Virus record (IMG/VR): IMGVR_UViG_3300007538_000220
Span: 1 to 22,051 of that record
DNA: 22,051 bases
From: a virus
Reading direction: 5' to 3' (one strand)
Under the pieces are notes generated by a model. That model did not search any database and had not been told where the DNA came from. It saw only the letters and a program-made list of their open reading frames with translations. Shown piece after piece: positions 1-8,400 of the stretch. Position numbers and translations under genes: made by a program. Positions within the stretch are counted from its first letter, which is position 1, and each line of letters opens with the position of its first letter.

Positions 1-783
1 ATGGCCTCCTACGTAACCGAAACAAACGGGCGGTTACAATATGCCAAAGATACCTTGTGTTCTTTATTAGACACCGTTGATTTTTATACTCATGAATTAT
101 TTATTTGCGACAATGGAAGTTGTTCGGAAATGCTTAAATTCTATCAAGTATTTCAATCATTATTTTATAAAATTTATCTTGAAAGTAATTTAAAAATACA
201 ATACAATAGTTATAATTTAGGCACAGCAGAAGCAGTTAATTTTGGTATTAAAGAACGAAAGCCTAATCAGTTTGTAATAAAAATTGATTCAGATGTAGAG
301 ATAGGTAGAAATGGTTGGGTTGAGGATATGGAAGAGTGTTTTTCTCGTTACCCAAACTTGGGCATACTTGGCCTTAAAAGAACAGAAGTTACTCAAAAGG
401 CCGACCACGAAAATCCTGCATACAGAACTAAATTAGTATCTGCTCCTCATGTAAGAGGGCAGAAGTGGATTACTCTTGAACTTTGTGAAGATATTATAGG
501 AACTTGCACCATGTTTTCCCCTGAACTACTTGATAAAATAGGTTATTTATTTCAGCCTGCAAATTATGGTTGGGATGATGTATTGGCTTGTATTCGTTCA
601 GAAAAGGCAGGTTTCGTAAATGCTTTTTTACCACACATTCCAATTATTCACTTAGATGATGGAGAAGGAGATTATGTCAAGAAGAAATTAAAGGAAGCTG
701 AAAAGACTATTGCAGAGTTTGGTGAGATAGCTGAAGATTATAAAAGTGGTGTAAGAGATATTTATTATAATCCATACGAATAA
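1..783 (+). CDS. GT-A family 2-like glycosyltransferase, possibly 5'-truncated
   Basis: Probable glycosyltransferase that moves a sugar from a nucleotide-sugar donor to an unknown acceptor in the host cytoplasm. Residues 7-26 resemble the start of the GT2 fold (TNGRLQYAKDTL, normally preceded by a short beta strand). D37-N38-G39-S40 matches the donor-binding DNGS turn. D96-S97-D98 in IKIDSDVEI is the metal-binding DxD motif. G190-W191-D192-D193 fits the acceptor/catalytic-base region, and H217 lies in the place of the late metal-binding His. The ATG is the first base of the window, so an upstream start cannot be excluded; the short N-terminal strand hints that a few residues may be missing. 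The stop overlaps the next ATG by one base (TAATG), as in an operon. Target and linkage cannot be read from sequence. Confidence 0.8.
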   Translation: MASYVTETNGRLQYAKDTLCSLLDTVDFYTHELFICDNGSCSEMLKFYQVFQSLFYKIYLESNLKIQYNSYNLGTAEAVNFGIKERKPNQFVIKIDSDVEIGRNGWVEDMEECFSRYPNLGILGLKRTEVTQKADHENPAYRTKLVSAPHVRGQKWITLELCEDIIGTCTMFSPELLDKIGYLFQPANYGWDDVLACIRSEKAGFVNAFLPHIPIIHLDDGEGDYVKKKLKEAEKTIAEFGEIAEDYKSGVRDIYYNPYE

Positions 784-1415
784 TGAAGTTAATAACAGTA
801 GCAACAAGTTTAGGTAACGATGGCCTTAATCAATTATATAATTCAGCTAAAAAAAATGGTTGGGATATTGAGGTTATAGAAGCAGAGTGGCGAGGATTTG
901 GTACAAAGCTAATTGAAACATATAATTACCTTCTAAGAAATCCTGACGTTAAAGATTTTATGTTTGTTGATGCTTACGATGTTGTTGCTTTATCTACTCC
1001 GCAGGAGGTTATTGAAAAAATAAAAGACAGAAGTAAAATGCTTGTTAGCGTTGAAAAAAACTGTTGGCCTGATTCAAAATTATCTACTGAATACCCTGAT
1101 ACTGATAGCGAGTGGAAATACATTAATTCAGGAACTTATTATGCACCGAGAGATGTGTTTATGGAACTGATTGAGAAAAATCCTCCTTTATATTCAGATG
1201 ATGACCAGTTGTGGATGACTAATGAGTTTCTTAATCACAAAAATAGTTTTGTTTTGGATTATTCTTGTCAGGTATTTCAATGTTATTCGTTTATATCTGA
1301 AGATGACTTTGGATATGAAAATAAAAGGCTTCAGAATTTAAAAACAAAAAGTGAACCTGTGTTTATTCATGGAAATGGGAAAACAGACCTAACCAAAATA
1401 ATCGACCTATTATGA
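783..1415 (+). CDS. PLOD-like (procollagen-type) glycosyltransferase
   Basis: A 210-residue protein resembling the glycosyltransferase domain of procollagen lysyl hydroxylase/glycosyltransferases (PLOD/LH3 type). Motifs in order: FVDAYDV at 61-67, with D63 and D66 as likely metal or donor ligands; EKNCWPD at 91-97; YINSGTYYAP at 113-122; DDDQLWMT at 139-146; FIHGNGK at 194-200. The CWPD, NSG and DDQ blocks in this spacing are characteristic of that family. Only the glycosyltransferase domain is present: there is no hydroxylase domain, no signal peptide and no collagen-like Gly-X-Y protein in this window. It starts inside the stop of the previous gene and ends with an ATGA overlap to the next, so it is probably co-translated with them. 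The acceptor is unknown; a virion protein or host glycan are both possible. Confidence 0.8.
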   Translation: MKLITVATSLGNDGLNQLYNSAKKNGWDIEVIEAEWRGFGTKLIETYNYLLRNPDVKDFMFVDAYDVVALSTPQEVIEKIKDRSKMLVSVEKNCWPDSKLSTEYPDTDSEWKYINSGTYYAPRDVFMELIEKNPPLYSDDDQLWMTNEFLNHKNSFVLDYSCQVFQCYSFISEDDFGYENKRLQNLKTKSEPVFIHGNGKTDLTKIIDLL

Positions 1416-2125
1416 AATTAGATAGTTACGCAAATATTTGGGGTGATATTCCTGAATACCATAATGCAATACATGAATCATTTTCTGAATTGGTTAATGA
1501 GCATGAAGAATTAAGGGCTCATAGGGATTTTGTAGAAAGCAATGCTTTTGGCTTTGGTGAGAGAAGTTTTGGTTGGCTATTTAAATTAATAGTTGATGAA
1601 ATGCCTAAAGAGTTTTCCTTCTTAGAAATTGGCGTGTTTAGGGGTTCTTCATTAAGCTTAATTAAACTTCTTGCCAATATATCAGATAGGAAAGTAAAAA
1701 GATACGGTGTAAGTCCTATGGATAATAGCGATGGCCATTGGGATAGCGATTATTTCCATGATGTTTCTCGTATTCATTATAGTTTTGATTTAGAGCCAGA
1801 TTACACTATTTATCATGGTTCAAGTACCGAAGAAAGAATAATTAAAAAATCTTTGAATACTGCACCATACAATATTTTATACATTGATGGTGGTCATACG
1901 AGAGAGGTTGTAGATTCAGACTTACTTTATTATCCACAAATGATAAAGTCTGGTGGGTATCTAATGATTGATGATTGCTGCAATGATATGAAGATGCCAT
2001 TTGGATTTTTTCAGGGCATTCAGCCAGTTACCGATGCTGTTTTGGAATGGGAAAAAACAGAGATAGGTAAAGATTTTGAGTTTGTATTTAATGTTGTTCA
2101 CCTTAAAGTATATAAAAGAAAATGA
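1412..2125 (+). CDS. SAM-dependent methyltransferase, Methyltransf_24-like
   Basis: Class I (Rossmann) SAM methyltransferase of about the usual length. Motif I is FLEIGVFRGSS at residues 70-80 (SAM-binding loop). LYIDGGHT at 156-163 is the acidic strand and metal/SAM region typical of Methyltransf_24 proteins, and GGYLMIDD at 181-188 is the late strand. Members of this family commonly sit beside sugar-transfer genes and methylate sugars or small molecules, so a role in modifying a transferred glycan is a reasonable inference. ATGA overlaps join it to the genes on either side (start at 1412, stop at 2123-2125). It lacks the DPPY-type motif of N6/N4 DNA methyltransferases, so base modification of phage DNA is unlikely. 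Confidence 0.82.
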   Translation: MKLDSYANIWGDIPEYHNAIHESFSELVNEHEELRAHRDFVESNAFGFGERSFGWLFKLIVDEMPKEFSFLEIGVFRGSSLSLIKLLANISDRKVKRYGVSPMDNSDGHWDSDYFHDVSRIHYSFDLEPDYTIYHGSSTEERIIKKSLNTAPYNILYIDGGHTREVVDSDLLYYPQMIKSGGYLMIDDCCNDMKMPFGFFQGIQPVTDAVLEWEKTEIGKDFEFVFNVVHLKVYKRK

Positions 2126-2259
2126 ACGGAAAGAAAGCCCGTAAGTTAAAGCAAATATCTAATAGAGAATTTGAAACTTCAGATGATAAGTCTAAGAGAA
2201 TGGTTTATCAGGACTTGAAGGATATGTATAAAAAAGGTCATGTAAAATTTACAAAATGA
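2122..2259 (+). CDS. 45-residue basic hypothetical protein
   Basis: A short ORF filling the gap between the methyltransferase and the next glycosyltransferase. It begins MNGKKARKLKQ and ends YKKGHVKFTK. It is Lys/Arg-rich, with a strongly basic N-terminus, an acidic middle (ETSDD) and a Tyr/Lys-rich C-terminal half likely to be helical. ATGA overlaps on both sides (ATG at 2122 within the upstream stop; stop 2257-2259 over the next ATG at 2256) are the best evidence that it is translated. Similar short 'GKKARKLR...Y..LK..Y' proteins recur, from memory, in phages of Bacteroidota, with no known function. Nucleic-acid or virion-protein binding is possible from the charge, but this is a guess. Confidence 0.72.
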   Translation: MNGKKARKLKQISNREFETSDDKSKRMVYQDLKDMYKKGHVKFTK

Positions 2260-3239
2260 AAAATGTTTTCTATTTAAGTATGGTTGAAGATGATGCTGCT
2301 TCGTTTTACAGAACGAATGGTGTCTTTCCGTTTTTAAATCATGAAGAAATTTCGGTAAAGAATATTTTTAATCCTCAAAAAGTCTATGGATGGGAGAGTT
2401 TGATAGGTGCAGACATTTTTGTCTTTCAAAGGCCATATCATGAGCATCATGTTAACCTGATAATGATGGCAAAGGATATGGGCATTAAAGTTATTTGTGA
2501 ATATGATGATGATTTGCTTAATGTTCCATTTCATAACAATGCAGCAGTTACACTAACAGAGCAAAGGGCAAACATTAAAAAGGCATTAAGTCTTGCCGAT
2601 GAAGTATGGGTAACAACAGAATCAATTAAAAAAGAATATCGTTTTTACAATAGGAATATATATGTTATTCCAAATGCTCATAATGATTATTTATATCCAA
2701 TAGAAAATAAAAAGCCATTTGATAAAACAAAAAAGATTGCTGCATACAGGGGTGGGGCAAGTCATGAGGCAGATATGTATCAAAATATAAATGATGTTGT
2801 TTCTACAATAAACAATAATACAGATTGGGAATTTAGATTTCAGGGAAGCAGGTTTAAATTTTTAGAAGATAGGACAAGTGATAATCATACCTATACAGAC
2901 CCATTTACAATTATGCAGTTTTATAAAAGCTATCATGATTTGAACCCTAACATAGCTTTCTTCCCATTGATTACAAACACATTCAATGATGGTAAAAGTA
3001 ATATATCATTTTTGGAAGCCACGTATGCGGGTGCAGCATTTATGGGAAATAGGAATTTATCTGAATTTAATTTACCTTTTGTTATACCTATTCAAAATGG
3101 TTTTAAGGATGAATTTGAAAAAGTAAAAAATGATTTTTACCGATTAGAGATATTAAATAATGATTCTTGGAGTTGGATTTTAGAAAACAGATTATTGAGC
3201 AATATAAATAAACTAAGAGTAGAGAGAATATTATCATGA
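2256..3239 (+). CDS. GT-B fold glycosyltransferase (GT4-like)
   Basis: A 327-residue glycosyltransferase of the GT-B fold. The N-terminal Rossmann half carries the acidic segment EYDDDL at 82-87 and the VWVTTESIKKEY segment near 118-128, followed by the interdomain VIPNA at 137-141. The C-terminal half opens with YRGGASHEAD at 164-173, which resembles the donor-phosphate loop (usually W-x-G). The C-terminal block at 235-259 contains FFPL, the ND-G-KSN segment and LEATYAG; E254 lies where the EX7E-type nucleotide-sugar ligand is expected. This arrangement is common in phage and surface-polysaccharide glycosyltransferases. It is joined by ATGA overlaps to the small gene upstream and the GroES-like gene downstream. 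No signal peptide or membrane segment is seen, so it should act in the cytoplasm. Donor and acceptor are unknown. Confidence 0.82.
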   Translation: MKNVFYLSMVEDDAASFYRTNGVFPFLNHEEISVKNIFNPQKVYGWESLIGADIFVFQRPYHEHHVNLIMMAKDMGIKVICEYDDDLLNVPFHNNAAVTLTEQRANIKKALSLADEVWVTTESIKKEYRFYNRNIYVIPNAHNDYLYPIENKKPFDKTKKIAAYRGGASHEADMYQNINDVVSTINNNTDWEFRFQGSRFKFLEDRTSDNHTYTDPFTIMQFYKSYHDLNPNIAFFPLITNTFNDGKSNISFLEATYAGAAFMGNRNLSEFNLPFVIPIQNGFKDEFEKVKNDFYRLEILNNDSWSWILENRLLSNINKLRVERILS

Positions 3240-4090
3240 AGCCAAATTTAAATTACATTTTAATTTTACCTGAACCTGTTGTTGAAAGTAAATTTATTTT
3301 TACTCCTGATACTATTGCAAAATCTTATACAAAAGGAACAGTTGTTAGTACAGGAGATGGTTGCTATAATCAAAAGACAGGAGATTTCAGGCCAGTTCAA
3401 GTTAAAGTTGGCGATAAGGTTGCCTATACACCAAATGTTGGTTATTTGGTTGATAATGATGGTAAGGCTTGTGTTTTATTAAGGGAAGAAGAGATATTTA
3501 CAGCAAATGGTTTTCCCATTAATGATTGGATTGGTATTAAATTCGATGAAAGTCACAATAGAACAGTTAATGTAGGCGGCATTCAGATTGCAAGACCTGA
3601 AACGTGGGTTTATCAGGAGTTTGATGATAAAACTATGTATGAAAACAATAAAGATTTAAAAGCCACAAATCCTCAAATAGCACATATTCTAAATTCCAAT
3701 GTGAAATATGGTTTGCAAAAAGATGACTTAGTGTTTGTCCACTACTTGCAATATAATTCTGATTTAATTATTGATGGTATTAAATACATTCCATTTAATA
3801 CAATATTTTTTAAGATAAACGGTAAAGATGATTTTGAAATGGCCGATGGTATTTTGCTTGCTAAAAGAATACTTGTTGAAGCACCAAAAACAAATTCGGG
3901 TATATTTTTAAGTTCTGTTGAAACTAAAAAAGAACCATTAAAGCTTGTTATAACACATATACCAAGAGATTCAAAATTAAAAACAGGAGATATTATTATA
4001 ACTGAAGATGATTATCAATATGAGATTGATGTTTATAATGAAACCTATGTTAAAATAACACCAGATTGGATTGCTGCAACAATTAGTTGA
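3236..4090 (+). CDS. Triple GroES-like domain protein (putative co-chaperonin)
   Basis: A 284-residue protein that reads as three consecutive GroES (Cpn10)-like domains, at about 5-89, 94-194 and 202-279. Domain 1 has the classical pattern: a starting strand (ILILPEPV), a loop (KFIFTPD), KGTVVSTGDG, VKVGDKVAY and a closing LLREEEIFT. Domain 2 repeats it, with loop GGIQIA at 114-119, a longer insert at 125-150, KDDLVFVHY, then IDGIKYIPFNTIFFKI. Domain 3 is compact: GILLAKRILVEAP, loop SGIFL at 221-225, LKTGDIII and a closing YVKITPDWI. Each domain keeps a hydrophobic tripeptide where the GroES mobile loop contacts GroEL (IFT, IQI, IFL). GroES is normally about 95 residues and heptameric. Phage co-chaperonins such as T4 gp31 are single-domain, and chloroplast Cpn20 is double. 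No GroEL is seen here, so host GroEL is the likely partner (inference). Confidence 0.72.
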   Translation: MKPNLNYILILPEPVVESKFIFTPDTIAKSYTKGTVVSTGDGCYNQKTGDFRPVQVKVGDKVAYTPNVGYLVDNDGKACVLLREEEIFTANGFPINDWIGIKFDESHNRTVNVGGIQIARPETWVYQEFDDKTMYENNKDLKATNPQIAHILNSNVKYGLQKDDLVFVHYLQYNSDLIIDGIKYIPFNTIFFKINGKDDFEMADGILLAKRILVEAPKTNSGIFLSSVETKKEPLKLVITHIPRDSKLKTGDIIITEDDYQYEIDVYNETYVKITPDWIAATIS

Positions 4091-4091
4091 T

Positions 4092-5021
4092 ATGGGAGTA
4101 AGTGGTAGAATTGGAAGCGTAGAAGTTATACATGAAATTGCAAAAATTTCTAATCAAACGCAAGCTGCTGTTCAAGGTACAATAGACGCTTATCATCAAA
4201 TCATATTAAGGGAATTGAGAAATAACAATACGGTTTCCTTTAAAAATTTTGCAAGTTATGCTTCGGGTTACAGAAAATCAGGTCTGATAAATCCGCAAGG
4301 CGTAGCCATTATTGGCTCTAATTCGGCAAAGATTATTCCCTCAAAGAATATGCGCCATGTTATAAACTCTACCGAACCTATTGAGTTTGATTTGGGTTTA
4401 TTTGAAACAGTCCAGAGCAATACTATTATTAAGCTTAAAAAAGAAGTCAAGAGGTTAATCACTTCAAGGTATCGTGCATCAAAAAGAGCCGACATTCTTA
4501 GGGATAAGTATAACAAAAGAGTAAGGGAAATTTATAATAGTACAAAAGAAATAAGAAAGGTTCATAGGTACAAACAAGCATCTGCTCTTTTAATAAAACG
4601 CAGGGCAAGGAACTTATTGAATGATAAGATATTGAGAAAACGCATCAACTCAACCTATTTTTTAGATGCCATCACAGCTTTCCCTGTATTAACAGAATTT
4701 TATAAAACTCAAAGCTTAACGATTAATGAAATAAATATGTTCATTATTGTCAATCACTTTGAGTATTTTACTGTAAAAGATTCTGAATTATTTGGATTTA
4801 AAAAGGCTACTGCCTTAACTGTTCTGAATACATTGCATGGCGCAGGATTGCTTGAAAAATTTACTGGTCATTCAAATAAGTATTCAGTTAGTCTTAGTGG
4901 TAAAAGAAAGTTTACCAATTTTTCAAGAGAAATAAATAGCGGTGTTCGTAGGTTATTGAATAAATATAGGGATAAAGTAAAGGATGAAGATGAAAGTTTA
5001 CCTGTAAAATTTAAAGATTAA
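4092..5021 (+). CDS. HU/IHF-like DNA-binding domain fused to basic linker and putative winged helix
   Basis: A 309-residue protein starting at the ATG just after the upstream stop (TGATATG). An in-frame TTG at 4071 would add 7 residues inside the previous gene and is less likely. Residues 7-92 resemble a HU/IHF fold: helices GSVEVIHEIAKISNQTQAAV and IDAYHQIILRELRNN, the strand TVSFKNFASYASGYRKSG, then IIPSKNMRHVIN, matching the return strand and C-terminal helix. Residues about 112-190 form a Lys/Arg-rich helical stretch, possibly coiled coil. Residues about 195-282 look like a winged helix, with helices INEINMFIIVNHFEYFT and KKATALTVLNTLHGAGLLEKF and a hairpin ending YSVSLSGKRKF. IHF-like proteins are known next to the structural genes of crAss-like phages. 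A virion-packaged or genome-organising DNA binder is likely; a late regulator is the alternative. Confidence 0.7.
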   Translation: MGVSGRIGSVEVIHEIAKISNQTQAAVQGTIDAYHQIILRELRNNNTVSFKNFASYASGYRKSGLINPQGVAIIGSNSAKIIPSKNMRHVINSTEPIEFDLGLFETVQSNTIIKLKKEVKRLITSRYRASKRADILRDKYNKRVREIYNSTKEIRKVHRYKQASALLIKRRARNLLNDKILRKRINSTYFLDAITAFPVLTEFYKTQSLTINEINMFIIVNHFEYFTVKDSELFGFKKATALTVLNTLHGAGLLEKFTGHSNKYSVSLSGKRKFTNFSREINSGVRRLLNKYRDKVKDEDESLPVKFKD

Positions 5022-5025
5022 TATC

Positions 5026-5421
5026 ATGGTAGGAAAAGAATTGGCAAAACTTCGTAGCGGAATAGCAGATGTTGACAATTATATTGAGAAGCTTGAAGAA
5101 AAGGTAAATGCTATCAATGGTTCAAATACATTAAGGCTTATTACATCAATAGATTCTATGGCAGGTAAGATTGCTACCGATATTGATATGATGGCAAATG
5201 GTCAACAAGATGAAGATGGAAATGAAGTTGAAATATCTCATAAGATTGTTGATACCTTTATAAAACTTATTGATAAGTCAGATAAGATAAAATCATTCTC
5301 TGAAGTTGTTGAAGCATTGCGAAGTTTGGATGATGATTCAGATACAACAAAGGTTGGAGAAAGTATTTTTGAAAAAACCGAAAGAAAGATAAAGAGCAAG
5401 CTGAATGGCAAGACAAATTAA
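5026..5421 (+). CDS. Hypothetical protein directly upstream of TerL; small-terminase candidate
   Basis: A 131-residue acidic protein that I do not recognise by sequence. Residues 1-35 (KELAKLRSGIADVDNYIEKL and onwards) have the heptad look of a short coiled coil. The centre is helical with an acidic stretch (QQDEDGNEVE near 70-79), and the C-terminus turns basic (KTERKIKSKLNGK). The size, mostly helical composition and position immediately before the large terminase are those of a small terminase subunit, but no helix-turn-helix can be pointed to, so this is positional inference only. Its 3' end overlaps the TerL ATG at 5405 by 17 bases, suggesting translational coupling. If TerL instead starts at the ATG at 5426, the genes would not overlap. 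Confidence 0.6.
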   Translation: MVGKELAKLRSGIADVDNYIEKLEEKVNAINGSNTLRLITSIDSMAGKIATDIDMMANGQQDEDGNEVEISHKIVDTFIKLIDKSDKIKSFSEVVEALRSLDDDSDTTKVGESIFEKTERKIKSKLNGKTN

Positions 5422-8400
5422 AATTATGCTTCAGGGTTTGGAATATGTGACACCCGATGTTCCAAAGCAGATTCGTGGCAGAGATTTAATGAAGCGTGAC
5501 CAAGTTTGGAGTAGAGATACAACATATTTACAATGGGATTGGAATACTGACCCTGCACAGGGATTTGTATGGCACGAGAAGCCTGCAAAGGGTCAGATTG
5601 AATGGTATGAAGCAGAAATAGAAAGACTGCATACAGGTGCGTGGATAATGATTTACGGTGAACCTGTTTACTTTAATAAGTACGCTTATTTCTTTCATCA
5701 ATGGTTTATGCTTCAGGAGGGCATATACCCTATTTTTAAAGACACCTCATTAGAATATTTTCGTTTTTATCAGATATGTGAAGATGATGACTTTACATTG
5801 GGAGATTGTGGAATAAAAGGAAGGCGTGTCGGTCTTTCATCAATGAAGGCATCCATAAATCTACTTATAGGTTTACTTGAAGAAAATACATTGCAGGGTA
5901 TTGTATCTAAAACAGGTACGGATGCAAAGGAAATGTATTTAATGGTAAAGAATGGATTGGAAAACTTGCCAGAGTTTTTGATGCCCGATTTGGCTAAGGT
6001 TGCAGAAACTGAATTGCACATAGCAAAACCAAGAAGTAGAATATCGACAAATAATAAAACCGTTTCGGGGGATAAGGGTAAGAATAATCGTATTAATTGG
6101 CTTTCTACTGCTGAAAATGCTTACGATGGTCGTAGAGCAAGAAATATTACAATAGATGAGTGTATGTCACCTGATACTAAAATATTGTGTGATGGCTTTG
6201 TATTTAGGGAGATAAAGGATATTAATGTTGGTGATTACATTATTGTAGAGGGCGGAAAAAGAAAGCGTGTAGCAAAGGTTTTTAATGGGCAAGATGAAAT
6301 GTTTTTGGTAAAGCAACCGTATTCTAAGGATTATGTTGTTTCATCAAAGCATAGGCTTTATTTGGAGCAAAGGTGCAGCGTTAAAACTATCAAAGATGAT
6401 GGAATAAAAATTATTACTCCATTAGAAGCAATTAATTTAGGAAAGTATAAAAAAAGAACAACCTATGGCGTAAGAAGTTCTGGAATTGATATAAAATCAA
6501 AACAAAATTTAATTGACCCATATATTTTTGGGGCTTGGATTGGCGATGGATTTAGTCAAGCTATGGGGTTTATTGTAAATTATGAAGATGATTTAGAATT
6601 GTATGAATACATAAAGTATTATGGCAAAGGTTTAGGGTATAATGTTTCTGAACATAAAGTGTCTAATAGCAAAAAGGTAGTAAGACTTTATTATACAATG
6701 GCTGAAAGAGGCAAGGGAACTTATACAAACCCATTAATGGATGAATTAAAGAGGTTGAATGTATTAAACAACAAGCATATACCAAATGAATATTTATTTA
6801 ACTCTCGCGAAAATAGATTAAAATTATTGGCAGGCATTATTGATACTGATGGTCATTGTTCAATTAAAAAGGGTTCAATACATATTACGATGTCCAATAC
6901 TGAAATTATTGACCAAATAATATTTTTATGTAGGTCTTTAGGGTTATCAGTTTCTAAAAATAGAATAAGCAAAACAAATTTTAATACAAGCTCTTACAAA
7001 GTTTCTATAAGTGGAAACCTTTCAGAAATACCAACAATATTAAAAAGAAAACAATTTAATGGATATGTTCAGCAGTCTAAGTATAGAAGAAACGGAATTG
7101 AAGTTTCATCAATAGGTATAGGCGAATATGTCGGTATTCAAGTAGAAGCAACCAACGACGACGATAGAAGATTGATATTGGAAGATTTTACTTTGACAAT
7201 GAATTGTGCAAAGTGGGAGGAAGCCAATGTAGAAATTTGCTTAGCTAAAATAAGCGAAACTCTTGTTATTGGTGCGTCTGTTATTGGTCATGTATCGGCT
7301 TTTAGTTCGGTAAATAGAGGTGATAAAGGTGGTAACAACTTTAAAAACATTTGGCTTGGTTCAAATCATTTAGGGAAACTTGACTCAATAGGTCAAACAG
7401 AAACAAGACTAAAAAGATTTTTCCTTGAAGGCTATCGTGGATATTTTGGTTATATTGATAAATACGGAAATTCTGTAATTGAAAATCCTACTCCAGAACA
7501 AACAGCATATTTAACAAAACTTGTTGACCCAACAACAGGAAAGAAGGCTTGTCCAAATCCTAAGATAGGAGCAAAGCAATATATTCAAGAAAGAAGGTCT
7601 TTACTTTCAAACAATCCTGAAAAATTATCAGAGTGGGTTCGTATGTACCCATTTGAATGGCAGGAAGTATTTAAGGATTCAAATAATATGTGCCACTTTA
7701 ACTTAAATGAGTTAAATGAACAGATATTAAGTATTGAGTTAGAGCTTGAAGGTAAAAACAAATCAGAGAATGGTCGTGTTGGCTTATTTAAAAAACATGA
7801 TAGCGGAGAGGTTTATTTTGTAGATAATCCAAAGGGTATGTGGTATATCTTAGAATTTCCTGATAATAACAATAGGTCTGTTTATAATGGAAGTATTAAA
7901 TGCCCAAATAATACAAGTTATGGCGCTTCAGGATTAGATACATTTGCCAATGCAAAACAAACTGTTGAAAAGGGTTCTGATGCCTGTTGTATTATTCATA
8001 AAAGATATGATTCTTTAAACCCAGACGAATCTAATATGCCAATAGCTATGTTTATTGGAAGGCCTAAAACGAAAGAAGAATTTCATAGTCAGATTTTTTA
8101 TGGTCTTGAATATTATGGCATAAAGATGCTTGCTGAAAGAAGTCCTACGGATTGGGAGGATTATGCTATTACAAAAAGATACGCTTCTCCTCTTGATAGT
8201 TCAAAGAAACATGGTTATTTGATTAGCACAAAGCGTTCAAACAATTCAGAGGTTTATGGTATTGCTCCACAAGATAAAGAAGCGAGAGAGCAGCATTTAA
8301 CAGAAATGGTTGAATATGCTTTAAATAATATGCACAAAATAAAGTTTTTAAGACTATTAAAGGATATGGTTAATTTCAATATTAACTCTCGTACAGACTA

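Noticed and set aside
4071-4091. TTG start that would lengthen the HU-like protein by 7 residues
   Set aside because: It lies within the end of the GroES-like gene; the ATG at 4092, two bases after the upstream stop codon, is a better start and the HU-like fold begins after it.
5405-5421. Possible frameshift joining the 131-residue gene to terL
   Set aside because: The overlap has its own ATG for terL and no slippery run; two separate coupled genes are the simpler reading.
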